Source: Heliocidaris tuberculata
Taxonomy: Eukaryota > Echinodermata > Echinoidea > Camarodonta > Echinometridae
Reading direction: 5' to 3'
Assembly (NCBI GenBank): GCA_025618425.1
Contig: CM046842.1
Location: 34,114,688-34,178,687, forward strand
DNA length: 64,000 nucleotides
Shown here: one piece after another, positions 46,401 through 55,770 of the stretch
How the letters are laid out: each line of letters begins with the position of its first letter
Numbering within the stretch: the first letter of the stretch is position 1
The notes under the pieces: model-generated
Database searches by the model: none
What the model was told of the DNA's origin: nothing
What the model saw: only the letters and a program-made list of their open reading frames with translations
Position numbers and translations under genes: made by a program

Positions 46401-49136
46401 AGTTTAGTGATGAAGAATAATTATGTGTAGTATATTCTACTTTTGAAGGATAGTTATTTTAGACTTTGCAGTGAGCATTTGAAATGCAAGTAAAATGGGA
46501 GGGCCATTCTCGACTAGCACTTGTGCTAACTTTTGGTTCTCCCTTTAACAACATTTCATTTATTTTTTATTTTTTTATTTTTTTGTTTTTGTCCTTTTTG
46601 ATATTTTATGATGCCATAATGAAACCGAATCAATATGTATGTACCTCATTTTGCTTTTCTTATGCAAGATTAATATAAGTATAAATTATATGCATGCATA
46701 TCTGTAAGTACTTTACATATGATTGTATTCATGTTATCATGTTATCAATTTCATGTCATCATAATCACATGTAAATATGTAAAATATGTTGTTGTTAATA
46801 ATAAACTAAACTAAACTAAAACTAAAAAATGACATTAGACCAACTGAAGTTCGATTAACTGTTAAATGGACCAAGTGATTGATGGACCAAATGGATATTG
46901 GACTAATTGGGTTTATATCGTTTGATGATTAGACCAAATTGTAATTGGACCAATTGATAACGGACCAAATGGCAATTGGACCAATTGATAATGGACCAAA
47001 TGGTAATTGGATCAAATGGTTATAGACGAAATGGATATTGGCCATACAGTTCATTGAACGAAACGTTGATGGACGATATGTTAATTAGACCAAATGTTTA
47101 TTGGACCAACTGAAATAAGACTAAATAATGTTCGACCACATGATGATTGGACCCATTTGCATTGGACCAAATTGCAATAAACCAAATACTGTGCACACCA
47201 ATGGCGTACACAGATGAGCATTTGGATCTACACGCACTTGTAGCATGAACGTTTGGTGCCAATTTTAAGATATTTCTAGTCTTATGTCGAGTATCAGGAC
47301 ATTTGAAGGACAATGTATTCAAAGTGAAACATAGATTCTGAAATATTGGCCGGTCAAAGAATTCTTCAAACGTAATGTCTTGAGATGTTATCTTCTAGTT
47401 CTAAAAGGAAAAAAAAATGAAAATCGTTGGTTGTGCAACACCCGACTCTGATATATTTTTTTTTTTTAATGTAGTCCGCTACAGTTCCAATTTTTCACAT
47501 ACTGTCTTGCCTAAAGATATATTTTAAGAAAGATGTAACAAGTTATATCAAGGAATTGAAAATGGTTTGGCTTCCAACCTACCTGGGACATTGCAGATTA
47601 TTTTTTTTTGCGTCAGTGTTATTCAGCTTCGGCCACCCACCATCGTTAATTGCCAATGATTTGGGTGCCAAAGTGAGAATATCTCCATTCGCCGTGGTAA
47701 TTGTGTCACACGACAGACTTTCCAAAGGGTTACACATGCCGTCAAGATTGCTGACAGTGGACCCCTGCACTTCTGTAAATCAAGAGTAAAGAGGTGAATT
47801 TACAATACACATACACACATCTACGAGCGCACACACACAAACACACACACACATACCACACACGCTCACCCACACACAACCCACATGCGCGCGCACACAT
47901 TCACACAAACAGGAAACAACGCCCTCTCATACTGCCTGTTGAAAACTACCCAGTTATTGATAGAACAATGATATTAACCTTATCAGCACATCACCACCAC
48001 CACCACCACCACCACCACCACCACCACCATGCACCACTACCACAACAACAACAACATGTAAAGAAACTAAGGACAATGTATATGGGCACAAAATAAATGT
48101 TTATAGCATCTCCTGAAGCAGCATCTATAGCAGTATATAATTCTTGTATCCGGTAGATTAAACTAAATGTATAACGCTCCTCAGGTCGTCAAACTAATTA
48201 CTTTTTAAAGCACTAGCTATTCATTAAAACGTGGTCAGGCAGAAATAGCTTCCGGATTTCAAAAGGTAATCAGAACAATAGATAAATAAAGCATTCATTC
48301 TGTTGCATTATGTTTGAAGTAAACGAAACAAAGAACATTGTAGCCTATATGATGAATAACATAGCAAAACGCAATATATCTAGTCCAGGAGATAGGGGGC
48401 TTTAATCAAATTTTTTTTTGATGGGGAAGGTTTAAAAAGCTTATCCAGGGTAAAATTTTGCGTTGATTCAAAAAATGGCAGTCTTATTAACCCTTTCTAT
48501 TAGAAAATCAAAAATAGTGAACTGTACGGTTTTCATTGGGCTTTCTAATCCCCCCCCCCCAAAAAAAAAAAATAATGATAATTTTGATGCGGAAGGTTTG
48601 AAAAGCTCATCCCATGTAAAATTTTACGCTGATTGCAAAATGTTTAGTCTTAATGGCCTCACTCATGATATTCTGGTCATAATGGTCACATTTTGGCAAT
48701 AAAATGACCAACGATATCATTCCGTCTTTGTCTGTAATCAGAACAAATTTGTAATCTGAATATCTGTGGGTGGGTTTGGGCATAGAACCTGTAGTTCAAA
48801 AAATAATTTTAATTCCAGTTCAATTTATTAATTGGATGTATCTAAATTGTTTTGACAATTTCTGTCATTTTGGCGAATTTCGCCACTGTGACCTACGTTG
48901 ACCATTTGCAATGTTTTTTTTTAATGAGAAACTTGGAATGTTTCGATTGGGCATCCTAACCAAATATCAATTGTCCGTTCGGTCAATATAGCCTTGATCC
49001 AAGAAATTGTCGGAAACGCTGAAATGAAGGACTTATCGTCCTCGAAACAACATACATTTTCATAGAGAAGTTGGGTGTCAGACCCCCATCCTCGTATGAT
49101 TCTTGTGATTCTTGTTAGAATTTTGACTTCATTTGG

Positions 49137-49171
<35 letters not shown>

Positions 49172-50412
49172 TTATTTATATATTATTGGCCGGCTGGACT
49201 TTTAAGTTGTCAAAATTATGATATTGTTGTTAATGGGGTAAGGACAACCACCTTTACTACAATGAAGCACATTTCTACAAGATATATGTATATTAAATCC
49301 TCGTTACCCACCATTTTGGTGTTATTTGATAGGAGAGACCCTAAGTTATCTCAGGCCATGAACATTTCGTAAACTAATTTTGAAAAATGTTCATGTGGAG
49401 AGACTTTTTCCAACTGTCAACTTTTAACGGTTCTCAAAAATTGTTAATACCAGCCAGAACAAATGCCAATTCCTGTCGAGTCTGGAATTTGCATCCTTTC
49501 GCAAAAGAAATTTCTGCTGACTCGAGTTTAAAATGTCTCTAGGCTCTTTTGTGTCATTTGAAAGAAGAGACCCTAAGCTATCTCAGGTATAAAACTTTCC
49601 GACAAATATTTTGAAATATTTATTTGGGAGACTTTTTTTCTGTTAACTTTTTTTAGGACGCACTGTATAAGGCTTGATTTTAGGGAGTCGGTGGAGCGAA
49701 ATATTACAAATATTTTGATTTTCTTAAACCGACAGGGATGGAACTAGGCGTGGGAACGTCCATTAGTTACTGACCAGTCGGTTAAAGAAAATCAAAATAT
49801 GTTTCCGTGTGTAGTTGTCAGGGGTGATTAGATGTTCTAAAATCGTATATATTACGTTGAAGATTAATTGCATAGAAACCGTAGATTTGTCATTCACCTA
49901 AATCAGTTAAAGAACTGTATCCTTTTTTTACGCCGAATCCTTTTTACAAAAAATATCAAGTGATCACTGACGTGACTCCGGGGGGGGGGGGGATAAGAAA
50001 TACAGCGATAATTCACTCTTTTCTTTTTAGAGAGCACTCTTAAAGGAATCGATATTAAACCACTCCTAAAAAAGTGATTATTGACGTAAATCCTGGGGGA
50101 GTGAAAATATGGTGAAAATCCAATCATTTTTTAGAGCATAGATTTATATGAATACAAGGATAAACAGAAGAAAATATTCTCATCCAAAGAGAGAAACCGG
50201 AAACTAATTTTTCTTGAAATAATAGACCGTAATATTTAAGAATAAATTTTGTGCAGGTCGCATAAACAATATGTAATAATCTTATAATTATTTCAATATA
50301 ATCAGAAGTTTATAATTACGAACGGTATAATATTACCAATCTCACCTGAGTATACGAAGCTACTGAGAACAAGGTGTATTACAATAACCCTAAAGACCAT
50401 GGTGCATATCAT
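33885..50412 (-). CDS. secreted EGF plus C-type lectin gene (at least five exons)
   Basis: Minus-strand exons in order: 50346-50412 (signal peptide), 47583-47772 (Cys-containing N-terminal linker), 39825-39923 (EGF-like), 38479-38645 (first half of the lectin domain) and 33885-34139 (second half and stop). The phases of exons 1-2, EGF-lectin and lectin-lectin agree. Exon 2 ends in phase 2 while the EGF exon needs phase 1, so a small exon is probably missing between 39.9 and 47.6 kb. The domain is the long six-Cys form. WND is present (WNDRIC), but the sugar-specificity EPN/QPD tripeptide is replaced by GPS, so mannose/galactose-type calcium-dependent binding is uncertain. There is no membrane anchor after the domain, so I predict a secreted protein. 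Invertebrate lectins of this kind often act in immunity or adhesion; that role is inference. Confidence 0.8.
34249..34904. mobile_element. 656-bp TIR element in the lectin intron
   Basis: TGACCCG.CGCCTCAAAACC and the following TACAATAAGTCG form an inverted repeat of about 32 bp, with a single mismatch, between 34249-34280 and 34873-34904. No reading frame inside. Confidence 0.7.
34937..35191. mobile_element. hAT-like MITE with 8-bp TSD TGTTCAGA
   Basis: Ends CAGAGGCGGCGCCAGGG and CTTGTAGCGCCGCCCCTG are inverted. TGTTCAGA occurs immediately outside both (34929-34936 and 35192-35199). The 255-bp interior has pyrimidine runs only. Confidence 0.8.
35935..36124 (-). CDS. candidate first coding exon inside the lectin intron
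   Basis: A strong acceptor (CTATCTTTTTTTTTCTACAG) precedes 24 non-coding bases, then ATG at 36100 with a good context (ACAATGG). 55 codons follow (MASVNISRRRLFEIIHSSDS ... PTELLLSDI), ending at donor ATATAG|GTACGT in phase 1. I do not recognise the protein and see no partner exons. It could be an alternative or nested gene exon, or chance. Confidence 0.35.
37103..37234. repeat. perfect inverted repeat, 55-bp arms, 22-nt loop
   Basis: 37103-37157 and 37180-37234 are exact reverse complements. The arms start GTCTAGTTCTGGACTC and end ACTATACGCGATAA. CTGATAC occurs just outside on both sides (37091-37097 and 37238-37244), which may be a 7-bp target duplication. Confidence 0.9.
37361..37400. repeat. 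(TA)n microsatellite
   Basis: About 40 bases of alternating AT directly beside the CAGTGCGTCC element. Confidence 0.9.
37406..38110. mobile_element. mariner-type MITE with CAGTGCGTCC end and inverted arms
   Basis: The left end TA-CAGTGCGTCCAAATAAAAAG is followed by an arm of about 190 bp that recurs inverted at 37,930-38,108 (shared GGATGCAAAATCCAGA, AATATTGGTT and GACTTTTTTCAAC-type words). A further diverged direct copy follows to about 38,340. The matching right end GGACGCACTG-TA is seen in the copy at 49.3-49.7 kb. Confidence 0.6.
38479..38645 (-). CDS. lectin exon: N-terminal half of the CTLD
   Basis: Acceptor CACGCTGATTTCAG, donor GACTTC|GTGAGT. It reads KWVCPESWLYFQGSCYRYFP, FYQALTNCRG and VDLVSIHSQEEMDF, the canonical opening of a long-form C-type lectin domain (C-P..W..F..SCY, then A..C, then L.SI.S..E). 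Joins the EGF exon in phase (codon G|GC). Confidence 0.9.
38971..39160. repeat. inverted repeat, arms of about 48 bp
   Basis: AAACACGATAAAAACTACTT and the following TCGAAAAATAAA pair with the reverse complement at 39113-39160, across a spacer of about 93 bases. Intronic; foldback-like. Confidence 0.75.
39825..39923 (-). CDS. lectin gene exon: EGF-like domain
   Basis: Acceptor TTTACGAACAG, donor CTTGTG|GTATGT. It reads CLSYPCQNGGTCTETLHGF then ECTCTVQFYGLSCG: six cysteines with the C..PC.NGG.C......F.C.C...F.G..C spacing of an EGF repeat, on a single symmetric phase-1/phase-1 exon, as is usual for shuffled EGF modules. No calcium-binding D-x-D/N-E start is visible. Confidence 0.9.
40400..40603 (+). 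mobile_element. LINE 3' end with TTGAA tail
   Basis: A non-coding stretch ends in CTAATAAATCTTGAATTGAATTGAATTGAATG, with a polyadenylation-type AATAAA followed by a TTGAA microsatellite. This is typical of the 3' end of a truncated non-LTR element. Confidence 0.45.
40880..41057. repeat. GGACCAAATGGTAATT minisatellite, left part
   Basis: Degenerate 16-18 base units built from GACCAAATG and GTAATT/GATTATTAG. The array continues at 46,828-47,180, on the other side of the LINE that inserted into it. Confidence 0.75.
41003..41057. repeat. 55-bp target-site duplication, left copy
   Basis: Begins AATGACATTGAACCAACTGA and ends GGACCAAGTGATTGA. It matches 46828-46882 at all but two positions. It defines the insertion of the LINE at 41058-46827. 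Confidence 0.85.
41085..41211 (+). pseudogene. LINE endonuclease, N-terminal piece
   Basis: Reads LSITHVNIRSLNKNISEL then FKFDVIAMS: the N-x-R-S-L block and the strand before SE.W of an apurinic-type endonuclease. The frame is then lost at the inserted sequence. Confidence 0.8.
42344..43020. repeat. 168-bp tandem repeat, four units
   Basis: GTATTGTCTATGGG occurs at 42356, 42523, 42692 and 42860 (steps of 167, 169 and 168), with a lone partial unit near 43269. Units also share TTTTGGCCCCCTAAACGAT, TTGAAATTTTGCAGGCACAT and GAGAATCTCGAAGCCGG, and are about 95% alike in the middle of the array. Confidence 0.92.
43355..43455. repeat. (ATC)n microsatellite
   Basis: Imperfect ATC/ATT/GTC trinucleotide run of about 100 bases. 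Confidence 0.9.
43635..44131 (+). pseudogene. LINE endonuclease, remainder
   Basis: Resumes at VALSEVWQVSNVNTLPLQDY and reads GGGVGAYIHK, ESLWLRI, VVIGIIYRKP, IVLIGDFNID and VSSP-TRVT...SVIDHIYTN. These are the catalytic blocks of an APE-type endonuclease (E of SE.W, the Y..P block, GDFN and, after the frameshift, SDH). The reading frame shifts near 44,128, just before VSDHFPIF. Confidence 0.88.
44132..46407 (+). pseudogene. LINE reverse transcriptase
   Basis: Continues SGVIETDVSDHFPIFVIF (end of the endonuclease), then the polymerase: KVTPLYKKGSKDDPGNYRPI, SVLPVLAKVFEKL, GIFIDFKKAFDTINHNIL (first catalytic Asp), CGVPQGSVLGPTLFLLYIND and FRLFADDSNIFH (the FADD box). A C-terminal region follows with FLAQKMAMRAITFSPL and FWNSLPQTIR. 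The frame is open for about 750 codons, so the copy is fairly young. It is a pseudogene only because of the insertion and frameshift upstream. Confidence 0.92.
46828..47180. repeat. GGACCAAATGGTAATT minisatellite, right part (with right TSD at 46828-46882)
   Basis: Starts with the right copy of the 55-bp TSD and continues as about 20 degenerate units of GGACCAAATGG + TAATT/ATATT. Confidence 0.8.
47583..47772 (-). CDS. lectin gene exon 2: Cys-containing N-terminal linker
   Basis: Acceptor TTACTCTTGATTTACAG, donor TCCCAG|GTAGGT. It reads VQGSTVSNLDGMCNPLESLS then CDTITTANGDILTLAPKSLA and INDGGWPKLNNTDAKKNNLQ then CP. Three Cys and several N-glycosylation-type sites (NNT); no recognised domain. 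It joins exon 1 in phase (codon G|AA) but ends in phase 2, unlike the EGF exon start. Confidence 0.65.
47800..47910. repeat. (CA)n-rich tract
   Basis: CACACA runs with ACGC interruptions beside the exon 2 acceptor. Open frames through it are not genes. Confidence 0.85.
47990..48030. repeat. (CAC)n microsatellite
   Basis: About 14 CAC/ACC units; a forward frame would read poly-His and is an artefact. Confidence 0.95.
48400..48700. repeat. two tandem units of about 168 bp
   Basis: GATG.GGAAGGTTT.AAAAGCT.ATCC..GTAAAATTTT.CG.TGATT recurs at about 48,420 and 48,588, separated by a C-run/A-run. Diverged. Confidence 0.6.
49139..49167. repeat. (TA)n microsatellite
   Basis: Alternating TA directly before a short TTTA run. 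Confidence 0.9.
49306..49665. mobile_element. right-hand fragment of the CAGTGCGTCC element
   Basis: Shares AGACTTTTTCCAACTGTCAA and the CTTTTAACGGTTCTCA and TTGCATCCTTTCGCAAA words with 38,100-38,230, and ends GGACGCACTG + TA, the inverted counterpart of the left end at 37,406. Confidence 0.6.
50346..50412 (-). CDS. lectin gene exon 1: signal peptide
   Basis: Two in-frame ATGs (50412 and 50400). It reads MICTMVFRVIVIHLVLSSFV then YS: a short start, a hydrophobic core and small residues before the likely cleavage. Donor ACTCAG|GTGAGA in phase 1, completing GAA (E) with exon 2. No TATA box is convincing, although a TTTAAAAT lies about 55 bases upstream. Confidence 0.7.
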
Positions 50413-50679
50413 CCTTTGTGGAGAACACCAGCCAAAAAAAGTGGCAAAAGTGAATGGATTTTAAATGCAAAGGAGAAATATTAGAATACAATATTTCACC
50501 TGGATTTGAGTGGGTCACGAGAAAAAGAAAGAGATGGTGTCGTGCGAAAAAAAGAGATGGTTTCGTGTGCAGAAAGAGAAAGATTAACAATAAAAAAGGG
50601 TGGCTTAATTACGTATAGCTCAATTACTTATAGTGCTAATGTAATTAATCAGGGAAGAGTGGCAGAAATGTGTTTAAAA

Positions 50680-50725
50680 GAGAGAGAGCAGGAGAGAGAG
50701 AGAGAGAGAGGGGGGGTGGAGAGAG
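50680..50725. repeat. (AG)n purine tract
   Basis: AGAGAG-rich purine run with a G7 stretch, about 280 bases upstream of the lectin start. Confidence 0.85.
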
Positions 50726-51920
50726 AAAGCCAGCATGGTCGGTATTCCATACGCTTGAGATAAAAACGTGTACTTTTCTATGGCGTCAGGATATTGTTAA
50801 GCCTGGCTCACCCGAGACGTCATTTGCTGACGTTAGGACCGCGTCAGTAATTGGTACGGTCTGTCGTACGTCATGAAAGAGTGATATTGTTTAAAACGTG
50901 GTCGTAAAATGAACAGCGTGTATGGGTTCACAGAGTAATTGGTTAATTGTCTTCACTAGCTAAATCGATTAGCGCAAGTAACTGAGTAATGACGCAATCA
51001 AAATGACGCCTCGTATAAGCCGGGCTTTCAGGTTTGAATATGTTCCCACATAAAGTCAGGATAGGCTTCATTTTACATTAGTTGAATTCTTCGGGATCTT
51101 ATTGATGAGAATGATGCAGGAGGCTTTTACGGGGAGCTGGAAGTCGTTCACCCACTGGCAGCAGAGTGAATCTTATATTAGAATATCATTAACGACTTCC
51201 GTGAGATCACAAGCAATACTAGAAAGAAAAAAAAACGTAATATATTTATAAACAGCGTGATAAAAAAAAAAAGCCACATTTAAAGCCCAGTTCACACAAG
51301 GCGTTATTTCGATTGCGTCATTTCGATTACGTCATGACCTGCGCTAATTGAGATTTTGAATTCAATTATCCCACACGCCACTTATTAAAAGTATTGTTTG
51401 CACTGTTCATTTTGCAATCACTTTTTAAACGATATCACTCTCTCATGACCACGATGAAGCGCAAAAGACGGTGCAAGTCACTGCGAGCTCATCTCCCATC
51501 TACCTTGTACTAAAATATCATAAATTTCCACTTTTTAAAAAGAAAATATTTCATCATGCATGCAACCTAGATAAAATCATTCCACAAGTGTTTTTTCACA
51601 AAACCTTATAAAGAAAAAATGTTTTCCGTCATCAACAACTAAGAAAATTGATTTTTTTTTCTGTACAGACCAAATAGGGGAATAGCTCGCAAGATGCGTC
51701 ACCGAGTTGCCAATTTGTGTTTGATTGATTACAACTTTGAATATTCATAACTTTCTTATTTCTTGTTTCACTCATTTTTCTTCGTTTATTCAAATCAACT
51801 AAATGCCAGAGTGGATTTTGAGAGTGAGCCAGAGTGAGCTTTGAGAATTTGAGAGCTAGTAGTGATAATACATTCTGGAAGGAGGGATAGTGATTGTGAT
51901 GATGTTAGTAGTCACACCCA

Positions 51921-52773
51921 CACTCTTAAAATGTTGGGTAAATTTAGTTGGGTAACTGCTGGTTGGTTAAAAATATTCCCAATTCTGGGCTATTATTAAC
52001 CAACTGGACACTCGAGTGGTGTAACCAATATTGGTCAATACTTTTTACCTAAATATTGGGCATATATTTACCAACAGTATTTGGTAATTATGGGTTGGGT
52101 ACTTGTTGCCCTGTAGTTGTGTAATTTTGTCACATTTCCTTTGCCAGTTGTGGTAAATATTTTTACCCAATATTGGGGAAAACATTTATATGAATATTCA
52201 TGAATTTTTAGTAGCGTATGGTTTGGGGTGGCCCGATTTACTGTCACCGAATGCATAAAAAAATATAAGGGGTATATAAGAGCTTGCACTAGTTTGCACT
52301 AACTGGATAGGATAGGACTAGGATAGGATAGGTTAAGATATAGGATAGGATAGCTTAAAATAGGATAGGTTAGGATTGATTAGGTTAAGACCCAGAAGGA
52401 CGTAACAAGCAGATTTCATTTTTTTTTACCTAGGTTGGAGGAAAAAGGAAACAATAAATTGGGCAGCTGAATTTGCCCAACCACATGATATTTGTTACCA
52501 AACCGCTCAACAAATAGAGGGTTGGGCAATCCTATTGGGTAAGATTGGTTGGGCAATAATTACCCTAATGAGAATATAACCAACAGTTGGGCAATTGTAG
52601 AGTTGGGTAAAATCTAATGGGTCACCAACTGATGGGCAATTTAATTTGCACAACATAGTAAATGGATTGCCCAACATCAGTTGGGCAAATTTTAACCAAA
52701 AGTTGTGTGGACAGTATGTTGCCCAGTGTTGGTTAAAAATGGGGCATTTTTTGGCCCAACTTTTTTAAGAGTG
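51921..52773. mobile_element. 853-bp TIR element with TTGGGTAA-rich interior
   Basis: Ends CACTCTTAAAA..GTTGGG and CCCAAC..TTTTTTAAGAGTG are inverted. The interior repeats TTGGGTAA / TTGGTTAA / TTGCCCAAC words many times and includes a TAGGATAGGA stretch. A terminal-repeat-less inverted copy lies at 10,713-11,260. No reading frame. Confidence 0.7.
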
Positions 52774-52815
52774 CATGAGACCAGCGCCAGACTGAAACCG
52801 GACTATGGTACAGTG

Positions 52816-52997
52816 GTGCAGTGGCGGTTTCAGGATTTTGTGAGAGAGGGGGCCTTATATTCACAGAATTTTCTGACAAGCAAGCAAAAAAAAAAAAAAA
52901 GAAAAAAGAAGAAGAGTCAACAGCATTTTTGTGGTCTCTTTTTAACTTAAACAAATTCTTCCCAGGGGAGGCCCCACCCCCCTCTGGATCCACCTTT
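52816..52997. mobile_element. GGCGGTTTCAGG / TGGATCCACC MITE
   Basis: Starts CAGTGGCGGTTTCAGGATTT and ends CCCCCTCTGGATCCACC. It belongs to the 5798-6008 hAT-like class. The inner word ACAGAATTTTCTGACAAGC also appears near 40,330-40,350. Confidence 0.55.
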
Positions 52998-53299
52998 TTA
53001 ATTGTGAAAGCTCTTGACTCTCATACAAGAGGTTGGATCCTTGCTCGTTGCTTGCATTCTTTGACAAGGCGTTTTGTTCACATTTGTCTCTCTTGACCCA
53101 GGGGCACTAAATGGTTACATTAACTGATGTGGCTACCCCCGGGCGAATAAGACCAATTCATTACTACAATTGTTATCACAATTATTATTACACCAAATCG
53201 ACATCAGCATAAACAAGACATTACACTACACTATATAGCCAAAAATTGGTGGGTTGGGTTTGGAGTCGGTGTGGAGTTGGTTTGGTGGTGATAGATGTT

Positions 53300-55165
53300 G
53301 ATAGCCGAGGTTGATAATAAGTATGATGGAAGTGATTATGATAGGTTTGGTAATATTCCTGGTATCGGTAATGGTGATGATGTTCGAAAAAGTGGTATTA
53401 AAGATATATTGGTAGTTGGTTGATAATAGATATGATATTTGTGATGTAGGTGATTATGGTAGAAAGGATAATGGTGGCAATAATGGGGATCGTCACGGAG
53501 ACAGATACGAGCAAGGTGTCGTCATGGTAATCATGATGGTGATGTTCATTGTATAGTTGACACTGATTAAATGCTTGATAATGGTAGTGATATTGCTTAT
53601 ACATCAGTAAACATCAAAATTATATAATTATATTTACTATTGCATTGGCTTTTTAATTTTTTACAACATTTTATGTGGGGTGGGGCGTTTACTCCTGAGA
53701 AATGGGGGGGGGACGAATCCCTCGTATTGGCGCCCCTACCCTATAGGACAACCTGATCAGTTATTCACGGACGGGCATTTTACAAATTTTTAAGGCCTGT
53801 AGAAAATAAGTATTTGATTGGAGAGAGCTATTTTATGTTCCATTGTGAAGGCCATCAATAAGGAGTTGAAATTTACTACAATTTGGTTGCCATGGTTGTT
53901 GTTATAATGCGCTGCGTGAAAGGGTAGCAACTGCTCGAACGAGGTTTTTCAGAATAAACCATCTATAGAAGCCATACTGATAAATCGATAATTTAGGAAA
54001 TATCCATTATTGTGTACTTTGAGGTTTCAAAATCACAACGAAATCACTAGATCTTGAATGAGTATCAGTATCACAAAAACTGAAAATCACTCTATATATA
54101 TGGGATTACCACAAACAGGTTTCCAAGACTGTCCGGGAAAGAGATCAAATTTGAGACTTTACATTGCATAATTTTAGACTTTAATTAATTTTGTAAATAA
54201 TATATTTCTTTATCATTTAGACTAAAACAACAAAATAATAGATGTAATGAATCTTCTTATAATTGATGATTCATTTTCCACAAATTTCCAGTAGGCATGA
54301 TTACATGACCTGAAGTTGAAGTTGAAGTTTATTGTCCAAAACATGCTCAAAATAACATAATAACCATACAGAAAAACACACACATAATATGACATTTGGA
54401 CAAAAGGTATCAGAAAATTGCATAAATTCTAATGAGGTCTGATATCTGACATAGCTTATACTGTTTACAATAACTTCACTGTAATGATGATCTTTAACTT
54501 GTCTAAATTACGCCTACAAACTTCTGGAGTATGAAAGAACACAGTATGAACATCGTGAAAAGGGGAAGATACATCTTCAAGGTAAGTTATCACACAAAAT
54601 AAATGATTTTAGATTTCTACGAAAAGAATTTCTTGAACTTGAAAATTTTCAATAGTTTGTTTTAACTTTTTTTCTGACATTATGCCTAGTACTATACCCA
54701 TGTGAGACAAATGAACAATATCGAGCAATAGAGTGGGGAAAATACGATTGACTAAATTGAACATGAGGGAGCATACACAAAGCCTGTGTAGCTGTAAAAT
54801 GTCTAGAATTTGAAATGGTGGTTTTGATGGTGTCAGAAATGCACGAAATGTAACAGCACGTACTGCCATCTTCTGGCTAATATACAAAAACTTTAACTCT
54901 CCTTCTTTACATGTTTTGCTGCAGACGCATTTATGAACTTGCAAGGAACATTAGGAAGGGGCATTTTTCTTGTTTTGAAAAAAAAAAATAATAATGTGTG
55001 TGAGTGTGTGAGTGTTGGGGCGGGGCAGGTATCAGCCTCCTGCCCCTGCTTCAGCAAACTTTGAGGTATTGTACTTTAGACACATTATTGAAATAAACGT
55101 CAATCACTAATATTGATATCTCACTTGATCATCTCTATTAATTTTGCTTTCAAAAATATTTATTC
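53300..55165. repeat. 1.8-kb segmental duplication, copy 2
   Basis: Partner of 30,850-32,670, same orientation, on the opposite side of the lectin gene. Indels differ between the copies (for example the AAACTAAAATTATAATCC stretch after the GCCATGGTTG word is only in copy 1). Confidence 0.85.
54609..54944 (-). mobile_element. LINE RT C-terminal fragment within the duplication
   Basis: Reads LYISQKMAVRAVTFRAF, then PPFQILDILQLHRLCVCSLM and LVNRIFPTLLLDI. It is collinear with FLAQKMAMRAITFSPLRTSS...LFTSLGILDVFDLHKLAVST of the LINE at 41-46.8 kb, so it is a diverged relative. Confidence 0.8.
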
Positions 55166-55189
55166 CATCAAATCTGCAATAGAGGAGGA

Positions 55190-55591
55190 GGTAACAACTC
55201 AGACATAATAACATTCCTAAATTCAACAAATCCTGAACCACAGCTTGAAGTCGATTCTAATGAGGTTCTTCCTCAGCATTTGTTTACTAATTATCGTTTG
55301 GAAAATGAGATTACGGCATTATCCCATTCAAATCCCAACCGACTCTTTGCTTCACATTTTAATATTAGGAGCCCTAGCAAAAATTTTCATCACTTCCAGT
55401 CATCCATTAACGATTTAAAATTTAGTCACGGAGTCAGTTGTGTTTGTGAAACCTGGCTCAATGAACCTTCTTCACCTTCGTCATCTTCTTCTCTATTTGA
55501 TATTCATGGCTACATACTTATACCCAGTTACAGGTTAAATAAAAGCGGAGGTGGAGTTGGAATCTTATGTCACCGAAAACATGAACTTTGA
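55190..55591 (+). mobile_element. LINE endonuclease N-terminal fragment
   Basis: Reads RLFASHFNIRSPSKNFHHF, VSCVCETWLNE and YILIPSYRLNKSGGGVGIL: the start of an APE-type endonuclease (FNIRS.., ETWL, GGGVGI). It stops at 55,591, where a dispersed repeat begins. Confidence 0.8.
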
Positions 55592-55616
55592 GGTGTTAGT
55601 TGAATTTAACCATATG

Positions 55617-55770
55617 TCAGAAGGTTAATGTGCAGTTTGAATTGTGTTGATAGGAAGCCTATCGCATCATACGTGTAGTTCTTGTTGAAGTAAACACGGA
55701 GAACAACAAGGTAGGCAATCCTGGCCTCGTGGTGACACAAAATGCGACCTAAATACCACTGCAAAAGCAT
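55617..55770. repeat. dispersed repeat, copy of 27,890-28,060
   Basis: Shared GGTTAATGTGCAG, AAGCC.ATCG and GTGTAGTT.TTG words and CTGG..TGGTGAC.CAAAAT, same orientation. Confidence 0.6.

Larger units (their letters stand above)
41058..46827 (+). mobile_element. 5'-truncated non-LTR retrotransposon with long TSD
   Basis: The element lies between 55-bp direct repeats, antisense to the lectin gene and inside its intron. It starts at the front of the endonuclease domain (no ORF1, so 5' truncated) and ends in an ATAAACTAAACTAAACTAAA tail. It is split by a 2.4-kb insertion (41,207-43,609) and carries one frameshift near 44,128, so it is inactive. RT motifs place it near the Jockey/CR1/L2 group of non-LTR elements; the exact clade is not determined. 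Confidence 0.85.

Noticed and set aside
47794..48096. 100-codon frame with poly-His
   Set aside because: Runs through CA and CAC microsatellites; composition artefact.
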